From an uncultured bacterium (GTDB lineage Bacteria > Actinomycetota > Coriobacteriia > Coriobacteriales > Coriobacteriaceae): a stretch of DNA of 17,956 nt. Below are positions 1 through 6,299 of this stretch, piece after piece. The DNA lies in NCBI GenBank assembly GCA_905215945.1, contig CAJMRZ010000010.1:1-17956 (forward strand). The letters run 5' to 3'. The notes under the pieces were generated by a model. The model was given only the letters and a program-made list of their open reading frames with translations, ran no database searches and had not been told where the DNA came from. The position numbers were made by a program, and so were the translations under genes. Numbering within the stretch: the first letter of the stretch is position 1; each line of letters opens with the position of its first letter.

Positions 1-8
1 CACGCAAA

Positions 9-31
9 GGAAAGCACTTAATGTGCTTTCC
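9..31. repeat. Short perfect inverted repeat at the window edge
   Basis: The arms GGAAAGCAC (9-17) and GTGCTTTCC (23-31) pair perfectly around a 5-nt loop. No clear T-tract follows on either strand, so a terminator role for whatever lies left of the window is only possible. Between this and the cstA promoter (about 32-196) I see no supportable gene. A 63-codon reading frame there has no ribosome site and unlikely composition. Confidence 0.4.
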
Positions 32-196
32 GTCTTGCGCAGGACTGTAGAGCAGGAAAGTTCATATGCGCCGCCCGGCTCCCGCGGCTCTCAGGGGCAT
101 CTCTCATGCAAAAACTTTTGTTGGGTAAAGTCCGAGGTCAGTGGCGTTTTATACCGAGAAATTCAAAAAAAGTTGAAAATTCATTACATATTTGCG

Positions 197-225
197 TTGA
201 CTTTAGGCAACTAAAGTTTCATACT
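197..225 (+). promoter_or_regulatory. Sigma-70-type promoter of the cstA leader
   Basis: A -35 box TTGACT (197-202) is followed by a 17-bp spacer and a -10 box CATACT (220-225). The predicted transcript starts near 232, leaving a leader of about 235 nt before cstA. It is the best promoter match upstream of cstA. The call rests on hexamer match and spacing only. Confidence 0.6.
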
Positions 226-243
226 CCTTTTCAACCACTGGGG

Positions 244-272
244 GATGTGAACACGCACGGATCGTTCACATC
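244..272 (+). promoter_or_regulatory. 9-bp inverted repeat at the start of the cstA leader
   Basis: GATGTGAAC (244-252) and GTTCACATC (264-272) are perfect inverted arms with an 11-nt spacer, beginning about 12 nt after the predicted transcription start. It could be an operator for a dimeric regulator placed just downstream of the promoter, or a 5' stem-loop in the mRNA. The TGTGA/TCACA half-sites are 15 bp apart, so it does not fit a normal CRP site. Confidence 0.45.
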
Positions 273-296
273 ATGATCGAAGAGGATTTCTTAGAC

Positions 297-341
297 ATGT
301 TCACGCATCAGCTAAACATTATCAGCGTAGTAATTATCTGA
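297..341 (+). CDS. Branched-chain-rich leader peptide upstream of cstA
   Basis: A 14-codon frame encodes MFTHQLNIISVVII and stops with TGA at 339-341. An AGAGGA sequence at 281-286 lies 10 nt upstream of the ATG. Seven of the 14 residues are Leu, Ile or Val. The codons include CTA and two consecutive GTA, which are rare in the GC-rich genes here. Coding for Ile-Ile and Val-Val-Ile-Ile just before a stop, ahead of a terminator, is the classic design of amino-acid attenuation leaders (known for ilv/leu operons). The peptide is inferred to work by ribosome stalling rather than as a functional product. Confidence 0.6.
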   Translation: MFTHQLNIISVVII

Positions 342-431
342 TGCGGGTTAGCACATACAGCTGGCCCGTACGATAACGGGCGGCTGATGAAGATGAGGGC
401 CGTCGAGCGCAACCGACGGCCCTCATTTTTT
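304..431 (+). promoter_or_regulatory. Attenuator: competing stems and intrinsic terminator before cstA
   Basis: Three stems can be drawn. Stem A, CGCATCAG (304-311) with CTGATGCG (338-345), encloses the leader codons. Stem B, 358-361 plus 364-369 with 376-381 plus 383-386, has a GCCCGT/ACGGGC core. The terminator pairs ATGAGGGCCGTCG (393-405) with CGACGGCCCTCAT (414-426), 13 perfect pairs, followed by six T (426-431). An alternative pairing of 343-351 with 361-369 (nine pairs, three of them G-U) would disrupt both A and B. CATCAGC (306-312) can also pair with GCTGATG (383-389). This mutual exclusivity fits attenuation. Which structure prevents the terminator is not resolved by eye. Confidence 0.6.
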
Positions 432-466
432 ATGTCTGAGTAGTTCTTTTTAGAGGAGGAAATGTA

Positions 467-2356
467 ATGAACGGAGTTTTGCTCATGGTTGTGGCTGCGG
501 CGGTGCTTGCCTGCGGCTATCTGGGCTATGGCCGATGGCTGGCCAACAAGTGGGGCGTTGACAAGGAGGCCCTCACGCCGGCCAAGCGCATGAAGGACGG
601 CAAGAGCTTCTCGCCCGTCTCCGCCTTCACCGCGTTCTCGCACCAGTTCAGCTCGATCTGCGGTGCTGGCCCTGTCACGGGTACGATCGTCGCCATGGCC
701 TTTGGCTGGCTGCCCGTCGTGCTCTGGGTCCTCGTCGGCGGCATCTTCTTTGGTGCCGTCCACGACTTTGGTGCCCTGTACGCTTCGATGAAGAACAACG
801 GCAAGTCGCTCGCTCAGCTCATCGAGAAGTACATCGGCAAGACCGGCCGTCGCCTGTTCCTGCTGTTCTGCTGGCTGTTCTGCATCATCGTCATCGCCGC
901 TTTCACCGACATGGTCTGCAAGACGTTCATGTTCACCCCGGCCGTTGACGCTTCTGGTGCTGCTACCGGTGCCGTCGACTTCACCAAGTCCTATGCCGCC
1001 GGCTGCGCTGGTACCATCTCCATCCTGTTCACCTTCGTCGCTATCGCCTTTGGTTGGGCCCAGAAGAAGTTCAACCTCACCGGCGCTGCCGAGTTCGTCA
1101 CCGGCGTGGTCCTCATGGTTCTCATGTTCGCCGTCGGTATGCAGTTCCCGGTCTACCTGGATAAGTTCCAGTGGTTCGCCGTCGTCATGGTCTACCTGGT
1201 CTTCGCTGGCGCTATGCCCATCCAGATGCTCAAGACCCCGCGTGACTACCTCACTTCCATCATGATGATCGTCATGATCGTCTGCGCTGTCCTCGGCATC
1301 GTCGTCCTGGGCGTCAACGGTCAGGCCACTATCACCGCTCCGGTCTTCACCGGCTTCTCCACTGCCTCCGGCATGATGTTCCCGGTCCTGTTCGTCTCTG
1401 TCGCTTGCGGTGCTCTCTCCGGTTTCCACAGCCTCGTTTCTTCCGGCACCTCTTCTAAGCAGGTCGAGAAGGAGCAGGACGCCGTCAAGGTCGGTTACGG
1501 CGCCATGATCGTCGAGTCCTTCGTCGGCATCCTTGCCATCATCGTCGCCGGCATCATGTTCTCCGACATGAACACCGCCGGTACCGGCGCCCTCAACGCC
1601 GGTGTCGCTTCCACCCCGTTCCAGATCTTCGCCGCTGGCATCTCCCGCGGTATGCAGGCCTTCGGTGTTGACGGCACGCTCGCTACCGTCTTTATGACCA
1701 TGAACGTCTCCGCTCTGGCCCTGACCTCGCTCGACGCCGTCGCCCGCATCGCCCGCACTTCGTTCTCCGAGTTCTTTGCCCAGACCAACGATGCCCTGGC
1801 CATCGAGTCCAAGGCCGGCTACATGAAGGTCCTCGGCAACCCCTGGTTCGCCACGGTCGTTACCCTGCTTCCCGGTCTCGCCCTCGCTTTTGGTGGCTAT
1901 GCCAACATCTGGCCGCTCTTTGGTGCTTCCAACCAGCTGCTCGGCGGCATGACCATGATCACCCTCGCCGTGTTCTGCAAGTGCACCGGCCGCAAGGGCT
2001 GGATGCTCTACGTGCCCGTCGTCTTCCTGCTCTGCTGCACCTTCACCTCGCTGGTCCAGAGCGCCATGGGCTGCATGGCCGCTGTCCAGGCTTACGGCTT
2101 CTTCGGCACCATCCCGGCTACCGCCACCACGGCCGCCGTCTCCGTCGCCGCCACCAAGGGCCTGCAGCTTGTCTTCGCCGTCCTGCTGATGGTCCTGGGC
2201 CTCATCGTTGCCGTTAACTGCCTCAAGGAGTTCTTCGGCAAGGAGGCCGGTTCCATGCCCGACGAGGAGCCCGAGTGGTCCGAGATGGGCAAGGCCGAGT
2301 ATGGCCGCGCTGCTGCTGCCGAGGCTCCCACCGACGCCGAGGCCGCCAAGGCCTAG
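467..2356 (+). CDS. cstA: Carbon starvation protein CstA family membrane carrier
   Basis: This 629-residue polytopic membrane protein belongs to the CstA/BtsT family. Family members import pyruvate, and peptide uptake has been linked to CstA. Its N-terminus has the family motif GAGPVTGTI (about residues 66-74), then a GAVHDFGALY segment, and a GFHSLVSSGTSSKQ segment near residue 320. Many hydrophobic helices follow, and the C-terminal tail is acidic and Ala-rich. It is shorter than E. coli CstA (about 700 residues), mainly at the C-terminus. The ATG start has GAGGAGG a few bases upstream. The gene is monocistronic between the leader terminator and its own terminator. The branched-chain leader suggests expression tied to amino-acid supply; pyruvate is a precursor of Val, Leu and Ile. 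Family assignment is firm; the substrate is not. Confidence 0.93.
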   Translation: MNGVLLMVVAAAVLACGYLGYGRWLANKWGVDKEALTPAKRMKDGKSFSPVSAFTAFSHQFSSICGAGPVTGTIVAMAFGWLPVVLWVLVGGIFFGAVHDFGALYASMKNNGKSLAQLIEKYIGKTGRRLFLLFCWLFCIIVIAAFTDMVCKTFMFTPAVDASGAATGAVDFTKSYAAGCAGTISILFTFVAIAFGWAQKKFNLTGAAEFVTGVVLMVLMFAVGMQFPVYLDKFQWFAVVMVYLVFAGAMPIQMLKTPRDYLTSIMMIVMIVCAVLGIVVLGVNGQATITAPVFTGFSTASGMMFPVLFVSVACGALSGFHSLVSSGTSSKQVEKEQDAVKVGYGAMIVESFVGILAIIVAGIMFSDMNTAGTGALNAGVASTPFQIFAAGISRGMQAFGVDGTLATVFMTMNVSALALTSLDAVARIARTSFSEFFAQTNDALAIESKAGYMKVLGNPWFATVVTLLPGLALAFGGYANIWPLFGASNQLLGGMTMITLAVFCKCTGRKGWMLYVPVVFLLCCTFTSLVQSAMGCMAAVQAYGFFGTIPATATTAAVSVAATKGLQLVFAVLLMVLGLIVAVNCLKEFFGKEAGSMPDEEPEWSEMGKAEYGRAAAAEAPTDAEAAKA

Positions 2357-2396
2357 TCAGCTTGATGGGCTAGCCGTTCCATCCATATGACTCGGA

Positions 2397-2434
2397 AAGA
2401 CCGGGTCCGCAACGACGCGGACTCGGTCTTTTTT
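2397..2434 (+). terminator. Intrinsic terminator of cstA
   Basis: The arms 2397-2410 (AAGACCGGGTCCGC) and 2417-2430 pair with one G-U around a 6-nt loop, and T's continue to 2434. It starts 40 nt after the cstA stop codon and ends its transcript. Confidence 0.9.
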
Positions 2435-2498
2435 CATGCAAAAGCGGGCGACGCCCGAGTGTTCTCGCAGATGTTTTGCGTGGATAAGGGCGCGCGTT

Positions 2499-2528
2499 GT
2501 ACCATATAGACGTATATGTGTACATATG
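2499..2528 (+). promoter_or_regulatory. AT-rich overlapping palindromes before the JetD-like gene
   Basis: GTAC-CATATA (2499-2508) is mirrored by TATATG-GTAC (2513-2523) with one bulged base. A second inverted repeat, ATATGT (2514-2519) with ACATAT (2522-2527), overlaps it. These lie directly upstream of the GTG start in otherwise GC-rich DNA, so they look like an operator overlapping the promoter. No -35/-10 pair with good spacing is evident. Confidence 0.4.
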
Positions 2529-2539
2529 AAAGGGGCCCC

Positions 2540-4720
2540 GTGGCCAAGACGGTATATTCCGATAACCAAAATAATGTCGATGCCCTGGCTGAACGTCTGA
2601 GCAGCCAGACGTCGCTTTCTGCCGAGCGTGCCAAGCTGGTTGCCTACGACCTGCTCTGCCGCAAGGCGCTCAAGATTAAGTCGAGTGCGCTGGCGCAAAT
2701 TTTCCGCTCCGTCGATAAGGAATGTGACACCAAGGCGATGCGCGATGAACTTATCGCGGCAAATATCGTGACCAAGATCGAGGGTAGCGGCATTAACGGG
2801 CGCCCGGCGTTCTATACCATCAATGCCGAGATCCGCGATGCCCAGGAGCAGCCTGCCGAGTCCGTCGAGGATTTTGTCGTCGAGGATTCCGCTGACGTGC
2901 CTGCTGTGGAAGAAACTGCTCCGCGTGAGCATGTCGATACCGATGAGTTGCTCGATGAGAACGTCGTGCGTGCCTTTACGGCCAAGGCAGGACGCGGCGG
3001 TTTTGGCGGGGGTGGCAAGCGCGATGCGCAGCGCCGCGCCCAGCAGGAGCGCTTCCGTCGCGCCGTTGCTCAAAAGGGTGAGACGGATGCTGAGGCCGTC
3101 GAGGAAAAGCCCGTTGGGATGCAGGAGCCGACTCGCACTCAAGAGCATGCTGGGATCCAGGAGCCCAAGCGTCGCCGCGGTGCCCATTTTAAGGCCGAGC
3201 AGCGAGGTATTGCATGCGAGGTCCAGGATTCCGCCGAGGCTGCTGACGCGTCCGATGAACCGGCCAAGAAGGCTCCGGGTTCATGCCGTCCCGGACGTGG
3301 TTTTGCGGGGCGCGCGTATCCCGTAAGGCGTCAGGAGAAGAGCGAACCGGCTTCGACCACTCAGGACGAGAAGGACGAGAAGGCCGTTGAGCCGGCGGCT
3401 CGCGAACAGAAGCCTGTTGAGCCGCAGCTTGAGGTCGATGCCGAGGCCAAGGGCCAGCAGCCTACTGATGAGCAGGCGGAGCAGGGCGCGTCGAGCAAGC
3501 CTCGCCGCCGTCGCCATCGTGGGGGCCGCAGTTCCCATGCCGAGACTGCAGCCGAGAAGACCACGCCGCAGGACGAAGATGCGAAGGTCGAGGTTTCTTC
3601 GGGGCAGCCTAAGCGCCAGCCGGCGAAGGAGAGCAAGTCCAATCGTCCGCAGAAGCAGGCGCCTATGCCGAAGCGCGAGCGCAATTCCCAAGGCGATTCT
3701 AAGCGCAAGTCTCAGAAGAAGCCGGAGTCTACCGCAGCAGATACTGCTGCCCAGCAGCCCAAGTCGGCAGTCCACGGCGAGGTCTCGGCGTTTGCCCTTG
3801 CCCGCGTTTTAGGCAGGCAGCTGCTCAAAGTTGTCCCTACGCCTACGGCGCTCTCTAAGATCAAGGAGCAGCAGACACAGATCGTAAAGGTCGAGGGCAA
3901 GGACGGCAAAAAGGCTCCGCAGCGCACTCAGCACAACGAGATGTCCAACCGCAAGATTGCCGAGGAAATCGCAATCATCCAGGCTTGGATCGAGCAGAAC
4001 CGAGGTGCCGATACGCCGGTTGCCTCGCGCCGCCAGCGTGCCTACCAGATCTTTAACGACGAGAAGGCTTTTGACGGCAAGCACGGTGAGCGCCTGATCA
4101 GACGCATGACCGAAAAGGGCATCAGCATGCAGGCGATCAAGGTCGCCCCCAATCGCCCCGTGCACTTTACGGGCTTCTTTACGCTGGGCGCCGACAAGCC
4201 GTTCATTATGGTCGAGAACCTGGACACCTACGACGAGATCGTCAAGCTGCTGCGTGGCCGCAAGCACGCCAAGCTCTTTGGCATCAAGGTGGGCGGCGTG
4301 ATTTTTGGCGGCGGATGCAAGGCGAGCGTCTCGCATGCCCTGGACGATTATCTGGCCGAGATTGGCTATCGCTTTAACTACGTCTACTACGTAGGCGATA
4401 TCGATCGCGAGGGCGCGCGCATTGTCGAGCAGACTCGCAATGCCAATGTGGTTGAGATTCGCCTGCATGCCGGCATGTACCGCGCCATGCTCGCCGAGCA
4501 TAAGCGTCGCGTGAAGGCTGGCGGCGAGTGCGAGCCCGCGGCTGCCAACCAGGGCGTGCCACAGAACCTGGCAGCGACGATCAAGGATCTGCCCATGGTC
4601 ACGCGCGTGCAGTTCCGCAACGTGCTGCGTGAGGGCGGACGAATTCCGCAGGAGATTCTGATGACCGCCGACTATCGGGATGGCGACTCGGGAAGCTTCG
4701 ACCGCATGCTGAACAATTAG
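2540..4720 (+). CDS. JetD-like (DUF2220) Toprim-domain protein with long disordered linker
   Basis: The likely start is GTG at 2540 (MAKTVYSD..., 726 residues). AAGGGG precedes it closely, while an ATG 24 nt upstream has no ribosome site. Residues 1-100 (GTG numbering) look like a compact helical, winged-helix-like domain. Residues 100-415 are low-complexity, rich in Glu, Lys, Arg, Gln and Pro, with a Gly-rich patch (GRGGFGGGGKR). The C-terminal 230 residues resemble the C-terminal domain of JetD, the nuclease subunit of Wadjet: an 'IFNDEKAFDG' segment, 'IMVENLDTY' supplying the Toprim Glu (about 559), and 'VYYVGDIDREG' supplying the D-x-D pair (about 620 and 622). All three metal-binding acids are present, so cleavage of DNA or RNA is plausible. 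No SMC-like JetC, JetA or JetB is in the window. The fold call is by motif recognition; the function is open. Confidence 0.75.
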   Translation: MAKTVYSDNQNNVDALAERLSSQTSLSAERAKLVAYDLLCRKALKIKSSALAQIFRSVDKECDTKAMRDELIAANIVTKIEGSGINGRPAFYTINAEIRDAQEQPAESVEDFVVEDSADVPAVEETAPREHVDTDELLDENVVRAFTAKAGRGGFGGGGKRDAQRRAQQERFRRAVAQKGETDAEAVEEKPVGMQEPTRTQEHAGIQEPKRRRGAHFKAEQRGIACEVQDSAEAADASDEPAKKAPGSCRPGRGFAGRAYPVRRQEKSEPASTTQDEKDEKAVEPAAREQKPVEPQLEVDAEAKGQQPTDEQAEQGASSKPRRRRHRGGRSSHAETAAEKTTPQDEDAKVEVSSGQPKRQPAKESKSNRPQKQAPMPKRERNSQGDSKRKSQKKPESTAADTAAQQPKSAVHGEVSAFALARVLGRQLLKVVPTPTALSKIKEQQTQIVKVEGKDGKKAPQRTQHNEMSNRKIAEEIAIIQAWIEQNRGADTPVASRRQRAYQIFNDEKAFDGKHGERLIRRMTEKGISMQAIKVAPNRPVHFTGFFTLGADKPFIMVENLDTYDEIVKLLRGRKHAKLFGIKVGGVIFGGGCKASVSHALDDYLAEIGYRFNYVYYVGDIDREGARIVEQTRNANVVEIRLHAGMYRAMLAEHKRRVKAGGECEPAAANQGVPQNLAATIKDLPMVTRVQFRNVLREGGRIPQEILMTADYRDGDSGSFDRMLNN

Positions 4721-4722
4721 AT

Positions 4723-4752
4723 TCCGCCGTTCTACCGAACGGCGGACTTCTT
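4723..4752 (+). terminator. Terminator after the JetD-like gene
   Basis: TCCGCCGTTC (4723-4732) pairs perfectly with GAACGGCGGA (4737-4746) around TACC, three bases after the stop codon. The following CTTCTT is a weak U-tract, so termination may be incomplete. Confidence 0.7.
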
Positions 4753-4873
4753 GACGCTGCGAGGGGCCCTGGCACGGCAATCTGACGTTCAACTTCGGCG
4801 GCGCGACCAGAAGGTCAGCGCCGCCTTGTTTCACGTCACCTTGCCATACCAGGGCCCCTCTCGCTGTCACGTC
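4753..4873 (+). repeat. 121-nt long imperfect palindrome / structured element
   Basis: Successive paired blocks share one axis. AGGGGCCCTGG (4762-4772) pairs with 4849-4859, GGCAA (4776-4780) with TTGCC (4841-4845), TGACGT (4783-4788) with ACGTCA (4833-4838), and GGCGGCGC (4797-4804) with GCGCCGCC (4818-4825). The tip is GACC-AGAA-GGTC (4805-4816). The outer GACG/CGTC ends also pair. Small internal loops and bulges separate the blocks, as in a folded RNA or an extragenic palindromic element. It lies just past the JetD-like terminator, so it may be transcribed by readthrough. I see no protein gene in it. Confidence 0.6.
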
Positions 4874-5007
4874 CAAAACATCGAGGTTAAGTGGCCTCCT
4901 GTTCGTGCGGAACTCGCGACAAACTTAATGCCCGGCCCGTCGGGGCCACACGCCATTTTGTAGATGACGGCTCGCTTTTCGGAACGGGGCTGATATTTTC
5001 TTGATGT

Positions 5008-5043
5008 AAGGCGCTCTTGGTCCTAATGGGCTTGGGGCGCCTT
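5008..5043. terminator. Strong hairpin, terminator-like
   Basis: AAGGCGCTCTTGGTCC (5008-5023) pairs with GGGCTTGGGGCGCCTT (5028-5043) at 15 of 16 positions, counting G-U, around TAAT. No good U-tract follows on either strand. Its sequence resembles the tRNA-Gln terminator hairpin at 5102-5133, which suggests that one is a duplicate of the other. Confidence 0.45.
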
Positions 5044-5068
5044 CGCGTTTCCTCGGCTTCGCACCCTT

Positions 5069-5094
5069 GCGGGTTCGAATCCCTCCGCTTGCCC
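5069..5094 (+). pseudogene. tRNA 3'-end remnant (T-arm plus acceptor-like tail)
   Basis: GCGGG-TTCGAAT-CCCTC forms a T-arm with a canonical TTCGAAT loop and one stem mismatch. It is followed by CGCTTGCCC, which resembles an acceptor strand. Nothing upstream matches a 5' acceptor strand, D-arm or anticodon arm, so this is not a complete tRNA. Seventeen bases (5071-5087) match the T-arm of the adjacent tRNA-Gln in inverted orientation. It may be a decayed tRNA or the tRNA-end copy left by an integrated element. Confidence 0.4.
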
Positions 5095-5095
5095 A

Positions 5096-5133
5096 CAAGA
5101 AAGCGCTCTGGGCCGTTATGGACTCAGGGCGCT
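5096..5133 (-). terminator. Terminator of tRNA-Gln
   Basis: Read on the minus strand, the arms 5120-5133 and 5102-5114 form a stem with G-U pairs and one bulge, followed by TTTCTT (complement of 5096-5101). It begins about 10 nt after the CCA end of the tRNA. Confidence 0.65.
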
Positions 5134-5142
5134 CAATTTTAA

Positions 5143-5217
5143 TGGCTGGGACGGAGGGATTCGAACCCCCAACAGCCGGCACCAAAAACCGGAGTTCTAC
5201 CGTTGAACTACGTCCCA
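5143..5217 (-). tRNA. tRNA-Gln (anticodon TTG)
   Basis: The minus strand folds as a complete 72-nt tRNA plus an encoded CCA (+ strand 5143-5145). The acceptor is TGGGACG/CGTCCCA, the D-stem GTTC/GAAC, the anticodon stem CCGGT/GCCGG with loop TTTTGGT, and the T-arm GGGGG-TTCGAAT-CCCTC. Loop positions 34-36 read TTG (+ strand CAA at 5183-5185), giving glutamine. The discriminator is G. The tRNA begins 38 nt after the stop of the upstream minus-strand gene and could be read from the same transcript; I found no certain promoter of its own. Confidence 0.95.
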
Positions 5218-5255
5218 ATGTGTGGTGTTGCCCAAAAGCAACTCGTTTAGTTTAC

Positions 5256-6161
5256 CTAATCTGCGAGGGCATCGCAAACGCCGTCGAGCAGGCGTACGGC
5301 GAGTGTCTGCGCGTCGCTGGCCGTGAAGGTGCCGTTGTAGCGCGTCATGCCTGTGAGCTCAATGCGAATGCGAGCCGGCTTCTGCTGCGCGGCGACATTG
5401 GCAGTGCGGATGCGCTGGGCCAGGTTGTGGCACTCGGCGAGGGCAATCGTGGCGCGCGGTGCGGCGTCGGCGGGCAGCTCGTCGCTTGCAATTTCGAGCA
5501 CCAGGTCAACGTCGGTTGGGACCTCGGAGTCGCAGAGCATCATGCCGCTGTTGTCGGTCGTTGCCGTGGCGATATTCCACATGCGCGACGCAACACTGCG
5601 TGCGATGGGGTCCTCGCCGATAACGGCAATCTGGAAGCGCTCGAGCACGTTGGCGGCGCGAGCAAAACCGATGCGGGACTCGGCTTCGGTGACCGAGGGC
5701 TTGCCCTCCCACACATGGTGCAGGCGGTTGATGTAGGCGTAGGTGTCCTGGAAGGCCATGCCGTCGGCAAACAGGCCGACATTTTCCTGGAACTGCTGCA
5801 GGGCGGCCTCGGTATGCGGACCAAAGTAGCCGTCGTCTTCGCCACAGGCAAAGCCCAAAACGTTGAGAGCGCGCTGCAGGGCCTGCACGTCGGCGCCATG
5901 GAAATTGGGCATGCGCAGATAGAGGGTGCGGTCGCCCAGCTTATACGAAGCGTCTACAAGGGCGCTCCAACAGGGGATATCGACGGCATGACCGGCAGCA
6001 AGGCCGCTGTCGAGCCTGAAGGTGCTGACGGCCTGCTCAGTGGTGGCTCCAAAGTGCTTGTCGGTGACTTCGGCGGCATCGATCGTGTAGCCGAGCTGCA
6101 GGAGACGAGACTGCACGTCCTCGACGGCTGCTCCTTGCATGCCCGTTGTAATAGGTTCCAT
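5256..6161 (-). CDS. Protein with two peptidoglycan-binding domains and a divergent C-terminal domain
   Basis: A 301-residue protein. Residues about 8-55 and 88-146 are two PG_binding_1-type repeats, each with the 'V..LQ..L..LG' helix and the '[Y/H]FG..TE.AV..F' block. No signal peptide or membrane helix is visible, so it is probably cytoplasmic, which is unusual for peptidoglycan binding. Residues about 168-301 match no enzyme I can name with confidence. The end ('ARIRIELTGMTRYNG...') faintly resembles the tail of Amidase_3 domains, but zinc-binding His/Glu residues are not seen. Mycobacterial CwlM, a non-enzymatic regulator of peptidoglycan synthesis, has two such repeats before a degenerate amidase, so a CwlM-like role is a guess. 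GAAAGGGG (complement of 6169-6176) lies 7 nt before the ATG. Its stop is close to tRNA-Gln. Confidence 0.75.
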   Translation of the reverse strand: MEPITTGMQGAAVEDVQSRLLQLGYTIDAAEVTDKHFGATTEQAVSTFRLDSGLAAGHAVDIPCWSALVDASYKLGDRTLYLRMPNFHGADVQALQRALNVLGFACGEDDGYFGPHTEAALQQFQENVGLFADGMAFQDTYAYINRLHHVWEGKPSVTEAESRIGFARAANVLERFQIAVIGEDPIARSVASRMWNIATATTDNSGMMLCDSEVPTDVDLVLEIASDELPADAAPRATIALAECHNLAQRIRTANVAAQQKPARIRIELTGMTRYNGTFTASDAQTLAVRLLDGVCDALAD

Positions 6162-6299
6162 GAACGAACCCCTTTCGGCGTACCATTTGTACTATTTGAG
6201 CGTCTGTCGGATAGACAACGCAAAGGGATGCATAAACATGCACTCAACAGTGTAGCAAGTTGTGCCTAAATACGCTGCTGACAGGTTTTATAACCCCCG

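Larger units (their letters stand above)
4876..5142. other. Intergenic stretch with hairpins and no protein gene
   Basis: No frame here has protein-like composition with a ribosome site. Present are a small GGCCC-GTCG-GGGCC hairpin (4934-4947), the strong hairpin at 5008-5043, a T-arm-like remnant, and the tRNA-Gln terminator. Apparent minus-strand frames in it (containing 'RDSNPQ') are the usual translation artefact of tRNA T-arm sequence. Confidence 0.55.

Noticed and set aside
23..214. 63-codon + strand frame at the left edge
   Set aside because: It has no ribosome site, unlikely composition, and overlaps the cstA promoter.
246..270. CRP-type site (TGTGA...TCACA) before cstA
   Set aside because: The half-sites are separated by 15 bp instead of 6.
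308..1429. 373-codon minus-strand frame opposite cstA
   Set aside because: It is extremely Asp/Glu/His/Gly-biased, a typical antisense shadow of GC-rich coding DNA, and it overlaps the leader and a clear CstA.
4753..4873. Integron attC site
   Set aside because: There are no conserved R'/L' boxes with a GTT triplet and no integrase; the structure is a long continuous hairpin.
3809..4876. 355-codon minus-strand frame opposite the JetD-like gene
   Set aside because: It is an antisense shadow with no family resemblance or ribosome site; it also runs through the terminator and the long palindrome.
4887..5218. Minus-strand frames containing RDSNPQ-like strings
   Set aside because: These are known artefacts of translating tRNA T-arm sequence; they cover the tRNA-Gln region.
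5067..6269. 400-codon + strand frame over tRNA-Gln and the PG-binding gene
   Set aside because: It reads through a complete tRNA on the other strand and is the antisense of a protein with recognised domains.
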